DNA of 64,000 nucleotides, from NCBI GenBank assembly GCA_963803575.1, contig CAWDMW010000002.1, positions 434,001-498,000 on the forward strand. The letters are read 5' to 3'. Below, one piece after another: positions 36,163 to 42,726 of the stretch. The stretch is from CAWDMW01 sp963803575. Its GTDB lineage: Bacteria; Pseudomonadota; Alphaproteobacteria; Rickettsiales; UBA998. Under the pieces are notes generated by a model. It searched no databases. It worked only from the letters and a program-made list of their open reading frames with translations, and was not told the DNA's origin. The position numbers and the translations under genes are program-made. The number at the start of each line of letters is the position of its first letter. Within the stretch, counting starts at the first letter, position 1.

Positions 36163-37034
36163 ATGTGGATCATGATGTATTGGCGGCTTTTTCTTGTAGC
36201 AATCATGTGCGTATGCACGGTAAACCCGCTTTGTGCGGCGAACAATACGCCCGCTCCAACGCCTCAACCCGAATTTAGCGAGCCTTTATTCAAGCCATTC
36301 ATTGAACGGTATGTGCTGGATGAGCTTAAGGCGTTGCGTACGGAATTGCATCAATTTCAGGCAATGATGGAGAAACGGCTGGCAGATACGCAATTAAGCG
36401 TGTCCGACCGTGCATTGCGTTATTCCGCTGATACGATGAATAATATCTTCATTGTGATTACAGCCACTGCATCATTGCTGGTGTTACTTGGGTGGAATTC
36501 CTGCGAGATTTGCGCGCACGGATGGAAGATGTGGTCAATAAGAAGGTGGAAGACATCACGCAGGAATATCGCCTGAGGCTGATAAAGGTAGAAGAAACGC
36601 TACGGCAACGAACCGATGAGATTATTGCTGCTCAGGAAGATATTGCTAAAACGAACGAGGTTCATGCATTATGGATGCGTGTCGGGTTAGAGACGAATAT
36701 TCAAAACAAAATTGAAATTTATGATGAAATTTTGAAGCTCCACCGTGAGGATGCTGAAGCTTTTGCGTATAAAGCAGATGCCGTACTGGAATTGGGGGAG
36801 AGTGAATGGGCGATTAACTTATCTAATAAAGCGATTGAAGTAGATGAGAATTATGGCTACGCGTACTGGCAGTTAGCGTGCGCCCATGCGGAGCTGGGGA
36901 ATGTGAATGATGCACTCGATAATCTGAGTATCGCGCTAGAGAAATCCCCGCAATTAAAGAAAGATATTGATGAAGAAGCGTCTTTCAAGACACTACATGA
37001 CCAGGATGGTTATAAGGCATTGATTGAAACGTAG
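36163..37034 (+). pseudogene. TPR-containing membrane protein, split by a frameshift
   Basis: Two overlapping frames read as halves of one protein. The first (36163 on) has a signal-like start, a Pro-rich stretch and a membrane segment IFIVITATASLLVLLGWNS. The second (ending 37034) continues with LRDLRARMEDVVNKKVEDITQEYR, a coiled coil, then two or three tetratricopeptide repeats. GWNS + LRDL is the expected junction of this membrane-coiled coil-TPR family. The shift lies near 36499-36501 (TTCCTG); one extra C would restore a single frame of about 290 residues. It may be a decayed gene, a sequencing error or a real recoding site. Confidence 0.7.
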
Positions 37035-37115
37035 CGTTGGCAATGGGGTGTAAGAAAGAAGTCCTGACAATTATACTCTCTTCCAATTATTCAACAGCTT
37101 GTGTATACTGAACAT

Positions 37116-37505
37116 ATGACTAACATGAACCGTGAGACATTTGAAGCGTTAAAATCTGCTGGAGTGGACGAAGAAAAGGCGGCGCGTGCGGCGGAATCTG
37201 TCGCTGTTAGCGAGTCTATGCTGCATACTGCGATACGCGATAGCAAACGCGAAATACTGGCGGCCATGAATGAGCGGTTTGATAAGGTAGATGAGCGGTT
37301 TGATAAGGTAGATGAACGGTTTGATAAGGTAGATGAACGGTTTATACGCAATGAATCAGAGATATCCAGTCTTAAAGATGACATAAGTGATATAAAAGTC
37401 TCAGTCGGACGTATATCAGGTGCGCTATGGATTATCTCACCTGTTTTGATTGGCTTGCTTGCCATGATGATTCCTTTAGTGCTTTCGCTAGGAAACATCA
37501 AGTAG
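37116..37505 (+). CDS. Coiled-coil protein with C-terminal membrane anchor
   Basis: About 129 residues. A helical N-terminal part (FEALKSAGVDEEKAARAAESVAV) leads into a heptad array with ERFDKVD repeated three times, then a coiled coil (SEISSLKDDISDIKVSV) and one membrane helix (LWIISPVLIGLLAMMIPLVLSL) at the C-terminus. It resembles DUF1640-type bacterial coiled-coil membrane proteins. The repeat is also nearly exact in DNA (37272-37334). Function unknown. ATG 37116 is preferred over 37101. Confidence 0.65.
   Translation: MTNMNRETFEALKSAGVDEEKAARAAESVAVSESMLHTAIRDSKREILAAMNERFDKVDERFDKVDERFDKVDERFIRNESEISSLKDDISDIKVSVGRISGALWIISPVLIGLLAMMIPLVLSLGNIK
37272..37334 (+). repeat. Three tandem 21-bp units
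   Basis: Units 37272-37292, 37293-37313 and 37314-37334 are nearly identical (unit 3 differs by one base), with a partial fourth to 37343. They encode heptads of the coiled coil, so copy number changes keep the frame. Confidence 0.9.
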
Positions 37506-37840
37506 GTTTAGCTTAATGCCGGGGCACGGGATGTTACATGTTTGTTTTAACAAGTCCTGAACTCTGTCAAGCAATTCAGTATCTCGCTTAATTGCTTCTG
37601 ACCCATATCCCACAAAAAACCTACGGAAGGGGTATTAGTACCCGTATTATGCGAGATCGGCGGTTAACTGAAATTATTCAAGCAGTGATCGTTCAAAAAA
37701 CCATAAGAAGTCTTTGTCAGGGGCAACGGAAATTTCAACGTCTTTAGCCTCCTCATAGAACAGTTCAGCGATTACAGCAAACAGATTTTACAGCTGGACT
37801 CAAAACAGTACAGTCCATCAAATAAATTACTAAGCCAAAA
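37506..37840 (-). other. Gene-free stretch with possible decayed minus-strand coding remnants
   Basis: No intact gene on either strand. On minus, a stop-bounded stretch near 37690-37785 reads like the end of a protein (IAELFYEEAKDVEISVAPD), and another near 37506-37640 reads FVGYGSEAIKRDTELLDRVQ, in different frames and without starts. They look protein-like but may be chance. No RNA gene seen. Confidence 0.25.
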
Positions 37841-37844
37841 CACA

Positions 37845-37878
37845 AAAGCAAGCAGCTACCGAAATAGCTGCTTGCTTT
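37845..37878 (-). terminator. Terminator after rplU-rpmA
   Basis: Perfect 14-bp stem (37845-37858 with 37865-37878) and a 6-base loop; on minus it is followed by TTGTGTTTTG. It lies just past the rpmA stop. Confidence 0.85.
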
Positions 37879-37890
37879 GCAAAAAATTAT

Positions 37891-38148
37891 TTACGCTACT
37901 GGTGTAACCGCAACGAACTGACGGTTATTGCGCTTTTTAAAGAAGGATACACTGCCCTCGGTAAGTGCAAATAAGGTATGGTCTTTCCCCATACCTACAT
38001 TCAGGCCAGGGTAATATTTTGTGCCACGCTGGCGGATAATGATGTTGCCGGGAATCACTGATTCACCACCAAATTTTTTTACACCGAGCCGACGTCCTGC
38101 CGAGTCACGACCGTTACGCGAACTACCACCTGCTTTCTTATGAGCCAT
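37891..38148 (-). CDS. rpmA: 50S ribosomal protein L27
   Basis: 85 residues. The N-terminus MAHKKAGGSSRNGRDSAGRR and the core VIPGNIIIRQRGTKYYPG are the L27 signature. L27 reaches toward the peptidyl-transferase centre. It follows rplU by 38 bases on minus, the standard order; obgE, the usual third gene, is not present before the terminator at 37845-37878. Confidence 0.98.
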   Translation of the reverse strand: MAHKKAGGSSRNGRDSAGRRLGVKKFGGESVIPGNIIIRQRGTKYYPGLNVGMGKDHTLFALTEGSVSFFKKRNNRQFVAVTPVA

Positions 38149-38186
38149 ATTCTTTTCTCTCTACGTTACTATATTAATGTAATGCT

Positions 38187-38492
38187 TTACGCACCAGCGG
38201 CGATATCTGTGATTTCCAGCACTGTTTGATGCTGACGATGCCCGTTTTTGCGGCGATAATTTTGACGACGCTTTTTCTTAAAGACGATGATCTTTTTGTC
38301 GCGCTTCTGGTCAATGACGGTAGCGGAAACAGACGCGCCTTCAACAAGCGGTGCGCCAACAGTGCTGGCAGTTGCAAGCACGCGATCCAGTGTGATGGCG
38401 TCGCCAATCTCGCCATCCAGACGTTCAACGGCAATTTTATTACCCTGACGCACGGTGTATTGTTTTCCACCTGTTTCTATAATTGCAAACAT
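38187..38492 (-). CDS. rplU: 50S ribosomal protein L21
   Basis: 101 residues with MFAIIETGGKQYTVRQGN at the N-terminus and KIIVFKKKRRQNYRRKNGHRQ at the C-terminal signature. L21 binds 23S rRNA and is stabilised by L20. First gene of the rplU-rpmA pair; rsmA lies about 50 bases upstream on the same strand. Confidence 0.98.
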   Translation of the reverse strand: MFAIIETGGKQYTVRQGNKIAVERLDGEIGDAITLDRVLATASTVGAPLVEGASVSATVIDQKRDKKIIVFKKKRRQNYRRKNGHRQHQTVLEITDIAAGA

Positions 38493-38543
38493 GATATTAC
38501 CTAGTTAATTTAGCACGCCACTATAGCAACGGATATTGTTCTG

Positions 38544-39374
38544 TCAAGCCTTTCTGGACAGTAATCGGCCAATTTCTTCCAGTGATAAGGTTTCGGCGCG
38601 GCGTGTTGGGTTAATCATGCAGGATTCCAGCAGGGCAATCGGGTCTGGATGCCATGATTTTAGTGACGAGCGTAGCATTTTCCGGCGTTGTCCGAAAGCA
38701 GCCTGTAAGAATCGCTCCAGCTCGGTAAAGCTGGCGTGAAATGCTGGTTGTGCTTTTGGGGTAAGCTGCACAACGGATGACATGACTTTAGGCGGCGGGG
38801 TAAAAGCTTCAGGTGGCACGTCCAGACAATGGTAGGTATCACAAAGCCACTGGCAGATAATAGATAGACGACCATAATGTTTTGAGCCTGTTTGCGCTGT
38901 CATGCGGTCTACGACTTCTTTTTGCAACATGACGGTAATGGAATCAATATAATTTATGTCATGCTGATAGAGTGCTTTGAGCCAGCCCATGATGAGGGCA
39001 GTGCCGACATTATAGGGCAGGTTTGCAACAACAGATCGTGGTGATGAGCATAATGAGTGTAGTGGGTGGTCGAACGCGTCGCCTTGAGTGATATGTAGCT
39101 TGGGATAATGCTGCTGCACCTCCTGCAATAACGTGATGCAACGTCCATCCAGTTCCACCACATGCACGGACTGTGCATCGCTTTCGCACAATGCGCGCGT
39201 AAGTCCGGCAGGCCCGGCACCAACTTCAATGACCTGTGTATCGGTAGTAATGCCTGCGTAGCGTACAATATCTTCCAATAGATGCGGGTCTGTCAGGAAA
39301 TGCTGCCCCAGCGTTTTATTAGGGCGCAAATGATGACGCTGGATCAGTTCAGTGGTGGAGGGAAGAGAAACCAT
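38544..39374 (-). CDS. rsmA: 16S rRNA dimethyladenosine transferase RsmA (KsgA)
   Basis: 276 residues from ATG 39374 (MVSLPSTTEL). The N-terminal LRPNKTLGQHFLTD, the SAM motif VIEVGAGPAGLTRAL and the catalytic NLPYNVGTA are all present. It dimethylates two adenines in helix 45 of 16S rRNA late in 30S assembly. The frame extends six codons upstream, but the shorter start has the better binding-site context. The small unit at 39406 starts divergently about 30 bases away. Confidence 0.95.
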   Translation of the reverse strand: MVSLPSTTELIQRHHLRPNKTLGQHFLTDPHLLEDIVRYAGITTDTQVIEVGAGPAGLTRALCESDAQSVHVVELDGRCITLLQEVQQHYPKLHITQGDAFDHPLHSLCSSPRSVVANLPYNVGTALIMGWLKALYQHDINYIDSITVMLQKEVVDRMTAQTGSKHYGRLSIICQWLCDTYHCLDVPPEAFTPPPKVMSSVVQLTPKAQPAFHASFTELERFLQAAFGQRRKMLRSSLKSWHPDPIALLESCMINPTRRAETLSLEEIGRLLSRKA

Positions 39375-39405
39375 ATGCCTGAGCCTATACAAGATAGTTT
39401 ATAGC

Positions 39406-39433
39406 TTGACCAGCATTAAGCAACTGGTATGAT
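39406..39433 (+). promoter_or_regulatory. Sigma-70-type promoter of the small transcription unit
   Basis: TTGACC at 39406-39411 and TATGAT at 39428-39433, 16 bases apart. An AAAGG binding site and a short ORF follow, then a strong terminator, so this is one of the better-supported promoters in the window. Confidence 0.65.
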
Positions 39434-39466
39434 GATGGTTATTGTTTAGTTAAAGGTACACACTCA

Positions 39467-39559
39467 ATGAGTACGATCCCTGACCAGTTTAGTGACGACG
39501 ACGTTAACCAGATTCTTGGCATCATCGACCAGGTTAACGATGACGCCGCAGTTAAGTGA
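39467..39559 (+). CDS. Small acidic ORF, 30 aa, in its own transcription unit
   Basis: ATG 39467 with AAAGG about 10 bases upstream encodes an Asp-rich peptide (STIPDQFSDDDVNQILGIID) ending at TGA 39557. A second overlapping frame (ATG 39540 to TAG 39629) encodes 29 residues rich in Ser, Asp and Ala. The two would join into a single acidic protein of about 53 residues by a +1 shift at the TGA. Promoter 39406-39433 and terminator 39637-39669 frame the unit exactly. It could also be a non-coding RNA; no family recognised. Confidence 0.45.
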   Translation: MSTIPDQFSDDDVNQILGIIDQVNDDAAVK

Positions 39560-39636
39560 TAATAATGCTGCCGCATCATCTGGAGATTCTTCAGATGATG
39601 GCGATTCTAACTCTGCATCCGAAGCGTAGACAGCTC

Positions 39637-39669
39637 TCAGACTGCCCATTTGGGCAGTCTGACCTTTTT
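39637..39669 (+). terminator. Strong rho-independent terminator
   Basis: 12-bp perfect inverted repeat (39637-39648 with 39651-39662) and then CCTTTTTC on plus. Reads in the plus direction, so it ends the small unit that starts at 39406 and not the minus-strand phasin gene. Confidence 0.85.
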
Positions 39670-39677
39670 CAGTAATG

Positions 39678-40343
39678 TTATTTTGCCGCGTTGTTTAGGC
39701 GCTGTGCAGCATTACCCAGCCGTTCATTAAATGGCTCGGAGGTTTTGGACGTCATGTCGAGCAATATATCGGTGATTTTGCCGGATTCCTCAAGGAAACG
39801 ATCCATGTTGCTCTGTGCAATTTGGCGTTGTAGTTCAAACACGTCACTGGCAGTACGGCACTGGAACACGTTCTTAGACAACTCAACATTTTCAGTGATT
39901 GCTTCGTTTGCGTAATTCATTACTGTTTCACTGATCTCACCGATATACTCAGCGGTAATGTTACTAGCTTCCACGCAAGCTTCCGCATGGTCACGGCTGA
40001 TAGCCATGGACTCATTAAGCCAATGCGTCAGCGTATCAGCACCTTGCATAAGAGTTGTTGCGCTATCTTCCTGCAGTTTCTCTGCGGTATCTTTGGCTTT
40101 GTTGGCTGCGCGCGTGGCTGTCTCTTTCACTGCGCGTGCTGACTCTGCTGCTGCATCTGTATGCATATCAACGACATTATTTTTAGCTGGTGTACGCTTA
40201 GGCGCTGTTTTGCGAGTCGTGGCTTTCGTCACTTTTGGTTTTGCACCTACCGGAGCATTTTCTGCTAGCAATGCTGTCGGTTTTGCTGTTTTCGTGTCAG
40301 CGGTATTGTTTGTAGTGGTGTTCCCTTTATCTGAATCGCTCAT
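39678..40343 (-). CDS. Phasin family protein
   Basis: 221 residues. The N-terminal third is Lys/Thr/Ala-rich, low complexity and basic (KVTKATTRKTAPKRTPAK). The C-terminal part (about 110-220) is helical and matches the phasin domain: NITAEYIGEISETVMNYANEAI, SDVFELQRQIAQSNMDRFLEES. Phasins coat polyhydroxyalkanoate granules and control their number and size. The basic tail recalls DNA-binding phasins, which I infer only by composition. No PHA synthase gene is in the window. Confidence 0.85.
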   Translation of the reverse strand: MSDSDKGNTTTNNTADTKTAKPTALLAENAPVGAKPKVTKATTRKTAPKRTPAKNNVVDMHTDAAAESARAVKETATRAANKAKDTAEKLQEDSATTLMQGADTLTHWLNESMAISRDHAEACVEASNITAEYIGEISETVMNYANEAITENVELSKNVFQCRTASDVFELQRQIAQSNMDRFLEESGKITDILLDMTSKTSEPFNERLGNAAQRLNNAAK

Positions 40344-40445
40344 GGTGATGCTCCCCGAAAGTATGAAATGGTGTGGATGGTTGCGTTAAGATAAAGCGTA
40401 AGCGTTGCAGGCTTTGTATGTCAATAGAATAATCATTCCATAAGC

Positions 40446-41204
40446 TTAGACGTTGATGGAATCTTGCATATGGCGGATTGTCTGTTGCAGGATCGCTAAA
40501 TCGGCGGGGCGGGAAAGGCGGTGGTCTCCGTCTTTGATGAGATGCACATGGACATTATCTTGTGGTAAATGCTGTGCAACGTCAGTGCTAAAGTGCCACG
40601 GTACATCTGCGTCATTCATGCCATGCAATAGCGTAACAGGCGCGGTGATGTCTGGTGGTGGAGCGTGAAAGAACGAGGCTGCTTTTCCACTATCAATGAG
40701 GTTTTCCGTGATAATGTAGTCTTCATCATATTCCGAAGGTAATGTAAGCCGTCCGTCATGCGACAACGTATCGCGCTGATGTGGTGTGAATTGCTCATAC
40801 ATGAGTCGTTGTGTGAAATCAGGTGCAGAAGCAATGCCAATCAGTCCGGCTATACGGTTAGGCCTTAAGCTTGCCAGCTTTAGCATCACCCACCCACCCA
40901 TGCTGGAGCCTATCAGAATTTGTTTTCCGCCTGTGTAGGTATCAAGCATGAGCAATGCATCGTCTATCCAGTCTGTGATAGTGTAGTCTGTGAACGTGCC
41001 GCCAGACTGGCCATGGCCGCGATAATCGAATCGCAGGTAACTATGATCGAATGACTGGCAATAATTTTGCAGGAATTGCGCTTTGCTTCCCTGCATATCG
41101 GACTTAAACCCGCCTAAAAACATGATGCCAGTGCGTGTGCCTGTGTGTTGGTGATAGGCAATGGATATGACAGGCGTTAATGGATGATACTGTGGCTGTG
41201 TCAT
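40446..41204 (-). CDS. Alpha/beta hydrolase
   Basis: 252 residues. The nucleophile motif GSSMGG puts the serine near residue 101, a GHGQSGG oxyanion-type loop precedes it, and the likely acid and histidine lie in HGMNDADVPW and GDHRLSRPAD. The substrate cannot be read from sequence; small-ester or acyl-peptide hydrolases of this size are common. Its upstream TTG (41216) overlaps the stop of the DUF3108 gene, so the pair is translationally coupled; I place the start at ATG 41204. Confidence 0.85.
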   Translation of the reverse strand: MTQPQYHPLTPVISIAYHQHTGTRTGIMFLGGFKSDMQGSKAQFLQNYCQSFDHSYLRFDYRGHGQSGGTFTDYTITDWIDDALLMLDTYTGGKQILIGSSMGGWVMLKLASLRPNRIAGLIGIASAPDFTQRLMYEQFTPHQRDTLSHDGRLTLPSEYDEDYIITENLIDSGKAASFFHAPPPDITAPVTLLHGMNDADVPWHFSTDVAQHLPQDNVHVHLIKDGDHRLSRPADLAILQQTIRHMQDSINV

Positions 41205-41212
41205 ATGTTTGC

Positions 41213-41980
41213 TCAATCGTCGATGCGTTCAACACGCACTACGCCGAGCGTACTGGTTGCCTCAAGGCGTTGGGGGAAGTGTGAAATGGCAGGGTTATGT
41301 TGAAGCAAAATTGGCGGATCGTTTAGAGAGTATTCTTTCATATCTTCAAGACTATAGCCTGCGAGTGGTTTGCGGTACAGTGCGTATGTGCGGCAGGGTA
41401 GCATACAATCTGGGCTTGGTGGATGGTATGGGTGTGCGTAACCACGCATGAGTCGTTTGCCGTCAAAGATAGGCATAGCGTATAATTCTTCTGCTTCAAT
41501 GGGTTCGCGCATAAAGAGGAGCAGTTGCAATATAGCGGTTAACGGGTCAACCGCCTGACTGAGTTGTTCGTCTGTTACATGTACGGTACGTGGCGGCTGA
41601 GACACGATGTCTTTCAGGTGAAAATCTTCATAAGACATGTCTGTGGTTCGGCTTTTGTGAGGGTAGGTGACGCTGGCATGGTAATGGATGGGAGTGTAGC
41701 GTCCGGCTTCATGTTTTCCGGTCACTTCTGCCAGTCGCTGTTGCGTATTAAACAGGCGCACCAGACCGGATGTTTTGATGGATGCGGTGATTTTGTAATA
41801 TTGCTCATCCGCTTCCCACCACAGCCAGATCTTTCCAAGCGCCATCCCACCATAACTGATGCGATAGGCAGCTTTTTCATGTTCCGTTGGATTGGTGATA
41901 GTAAGGGCATTTGTGCTGCATAAAGGGATATGGCACAACAGGATTGCGATGAGGAAAAGGTATTTCATGCCCTTCAGCAT
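41213..41980 (-). CDS. DUF3108 domain protein, exported
   Basis: About 255 residues with a signal peptide (KYLFLIAILLCHIPLCSTNA). The mature part has the DUF3108 pattern: YRISYGGMALGKIWLWWEAD, KTSGLVRLFNTQQRL, a DPLTAILQLLLFM stretch, and PIFDGKRLMRG. Family function is unknown; the fold is thought to be a beta-rich periplasmic one. ATG 41980 is the best start, with GGA upstream. Forms a two-gene unit with the hydrolase. Confidence 0.8.
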   Translation of the reverse strand: MLKGMKYLFLIAILLCHIPLCSTNALTITNPTEHEKAAYRISYGGMALGKIWLWWEADEQYYKITASIKTSGLVRLFNTQQRLAEVTGKHEAGRYTPIHYHASVTYPHKSRTTDMSYEDFHLKDIVSQPPRTVHVTDEQLSQAVDPLTAILQLLLFMREPIEAEELYAMPIFDGKRLMRGYAHPYHPPSPDCMLPCRTYALYRKPLAGYSLEDMKEYSLNDPPILLQHNPAISHFPQRLEATSTLGVVRVERIDD

Positions 41981-42025
41981 AGGCAATGTCCGTTACCCTG
42001 CCAAGCAATAAGCCCGAATTTCAGG

Positions 42026-42062
42026 CAAAAAAAAGCCAGCCACTACTGGGTAGGGCTGACTA
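42026..42062 (-). terminator. Terminator of the exported protein at 42043
   Basis: On minus an 8-bp stem (AGTCAGCC with GGCTGGCT, one G-U pair) is followed by eight Ts. The stem overlaps the stop codon end of the gene, an efficient compact layout. Confidence 0.8.
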
Positions 42063-42480
42063 CGCGCTTAAGCCTGACTTGCGTGGCAGGCTTCGTGCGT
42101 TTTAGGTTTTTCTTGGGCGACCGTATCCATAGGAACTCCGCCCATATAACCTTTTCATGAACATTATAAGTCAACATAGCATTCCCAACCTTTCCGGTAA
42201 AATCATCGCAGTCGTTGATGTCGGCAAAGCCAAAAACCACAAACTTCAGTCCATACCTTCCGGTATAGAATTTGCGCCCATCTACGTTGAGGATACAAAT
42301 TTTTGTACCATTCTTCGTAACTCTTAACACTTCTGATGAATTTATAAAAATGTGGTACTTCCCATCTCCTTCTGGAAGAGTGGTTAGAGGCGGATCACCA
42401 GCAAGCACAAGAGCACTCATGGCAATGCTAACCGCAACAGCGGACATAGCGCCAAGCAAAAGTTGTCTAACAGTTTTCAT
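42043..42480 (-). CDS. Exported protein of unknown function, 145 aa
   Basis: A signal peptide is clear (MKTVRQLLLGAMSAVAVSIAMSA, likely cleavage after VLAG). The mature part is basic toward the C-terminus and has two cysteines (ICILNVDG, DINDCDD) that could form a disulfide in the periplasm. No family recognised. Single-gene unit with its own terminator. Confidence 0.6.
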   Translation of the reverse strand: MKTVRQLLLGAMSAVAVSIAMSALVLAGDPPLTTLPEGDGKYHIFINSSEVLRVTKNGTKICILNVDGRKFYTGRYGLKFVVFGFADINDCDDFTGKVGNAMLTYNVHEKVIWAEFLWIRSPKKNLKRTKPATQVRLKRVVSPTQ

Positions 42481-42665
42481 GATTAAAATTGAGGGTAAAT
42501 CCCATTTTTCAGGTATTTGTAACGTTGTGATTGCTCTTAAATTGCAGCAGTATTACAACGGATATGTACTGACATTGTCAGCATAAAAACCTTAAAAAAG
42601 GGAATGGTCTTGCCCTTCATTTCAGGTTTGTTACCGAGGGGTCAAGTAAAAAGTGACGATCTCTA

Positions 42666-42692
42666 TTGAAAATTTTTTTGCTGTGACCAGAT
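42666..42692 (+). promoter_or_regulatory. Possible heat-shock promoter before clpB
   Basis: TTGAAA at 42666-42671 and CCAGAT at 42687-42692 are 15 bases apart, loosely like the RpoH consensus (TTGAAA, CCCAT-type -10). A TATACT at 42694 has too wide a spacing for the standard sigma factor. Low confidence. Confidence 0.3.
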
Positions 42693-42726
42693 TATACTAC
42701 AGGCAACACCAAAGGTAGCACCATTT

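Noticed and set aside
37091..37501. Open frame opposite the coiled-coil gene
   Set aside because: It mirrors the 21-bp repeats in low-complexity form (Ser/Arg/Asn-rich) and has no sensible fold; the plus frame has heptads and a membrane anchor.
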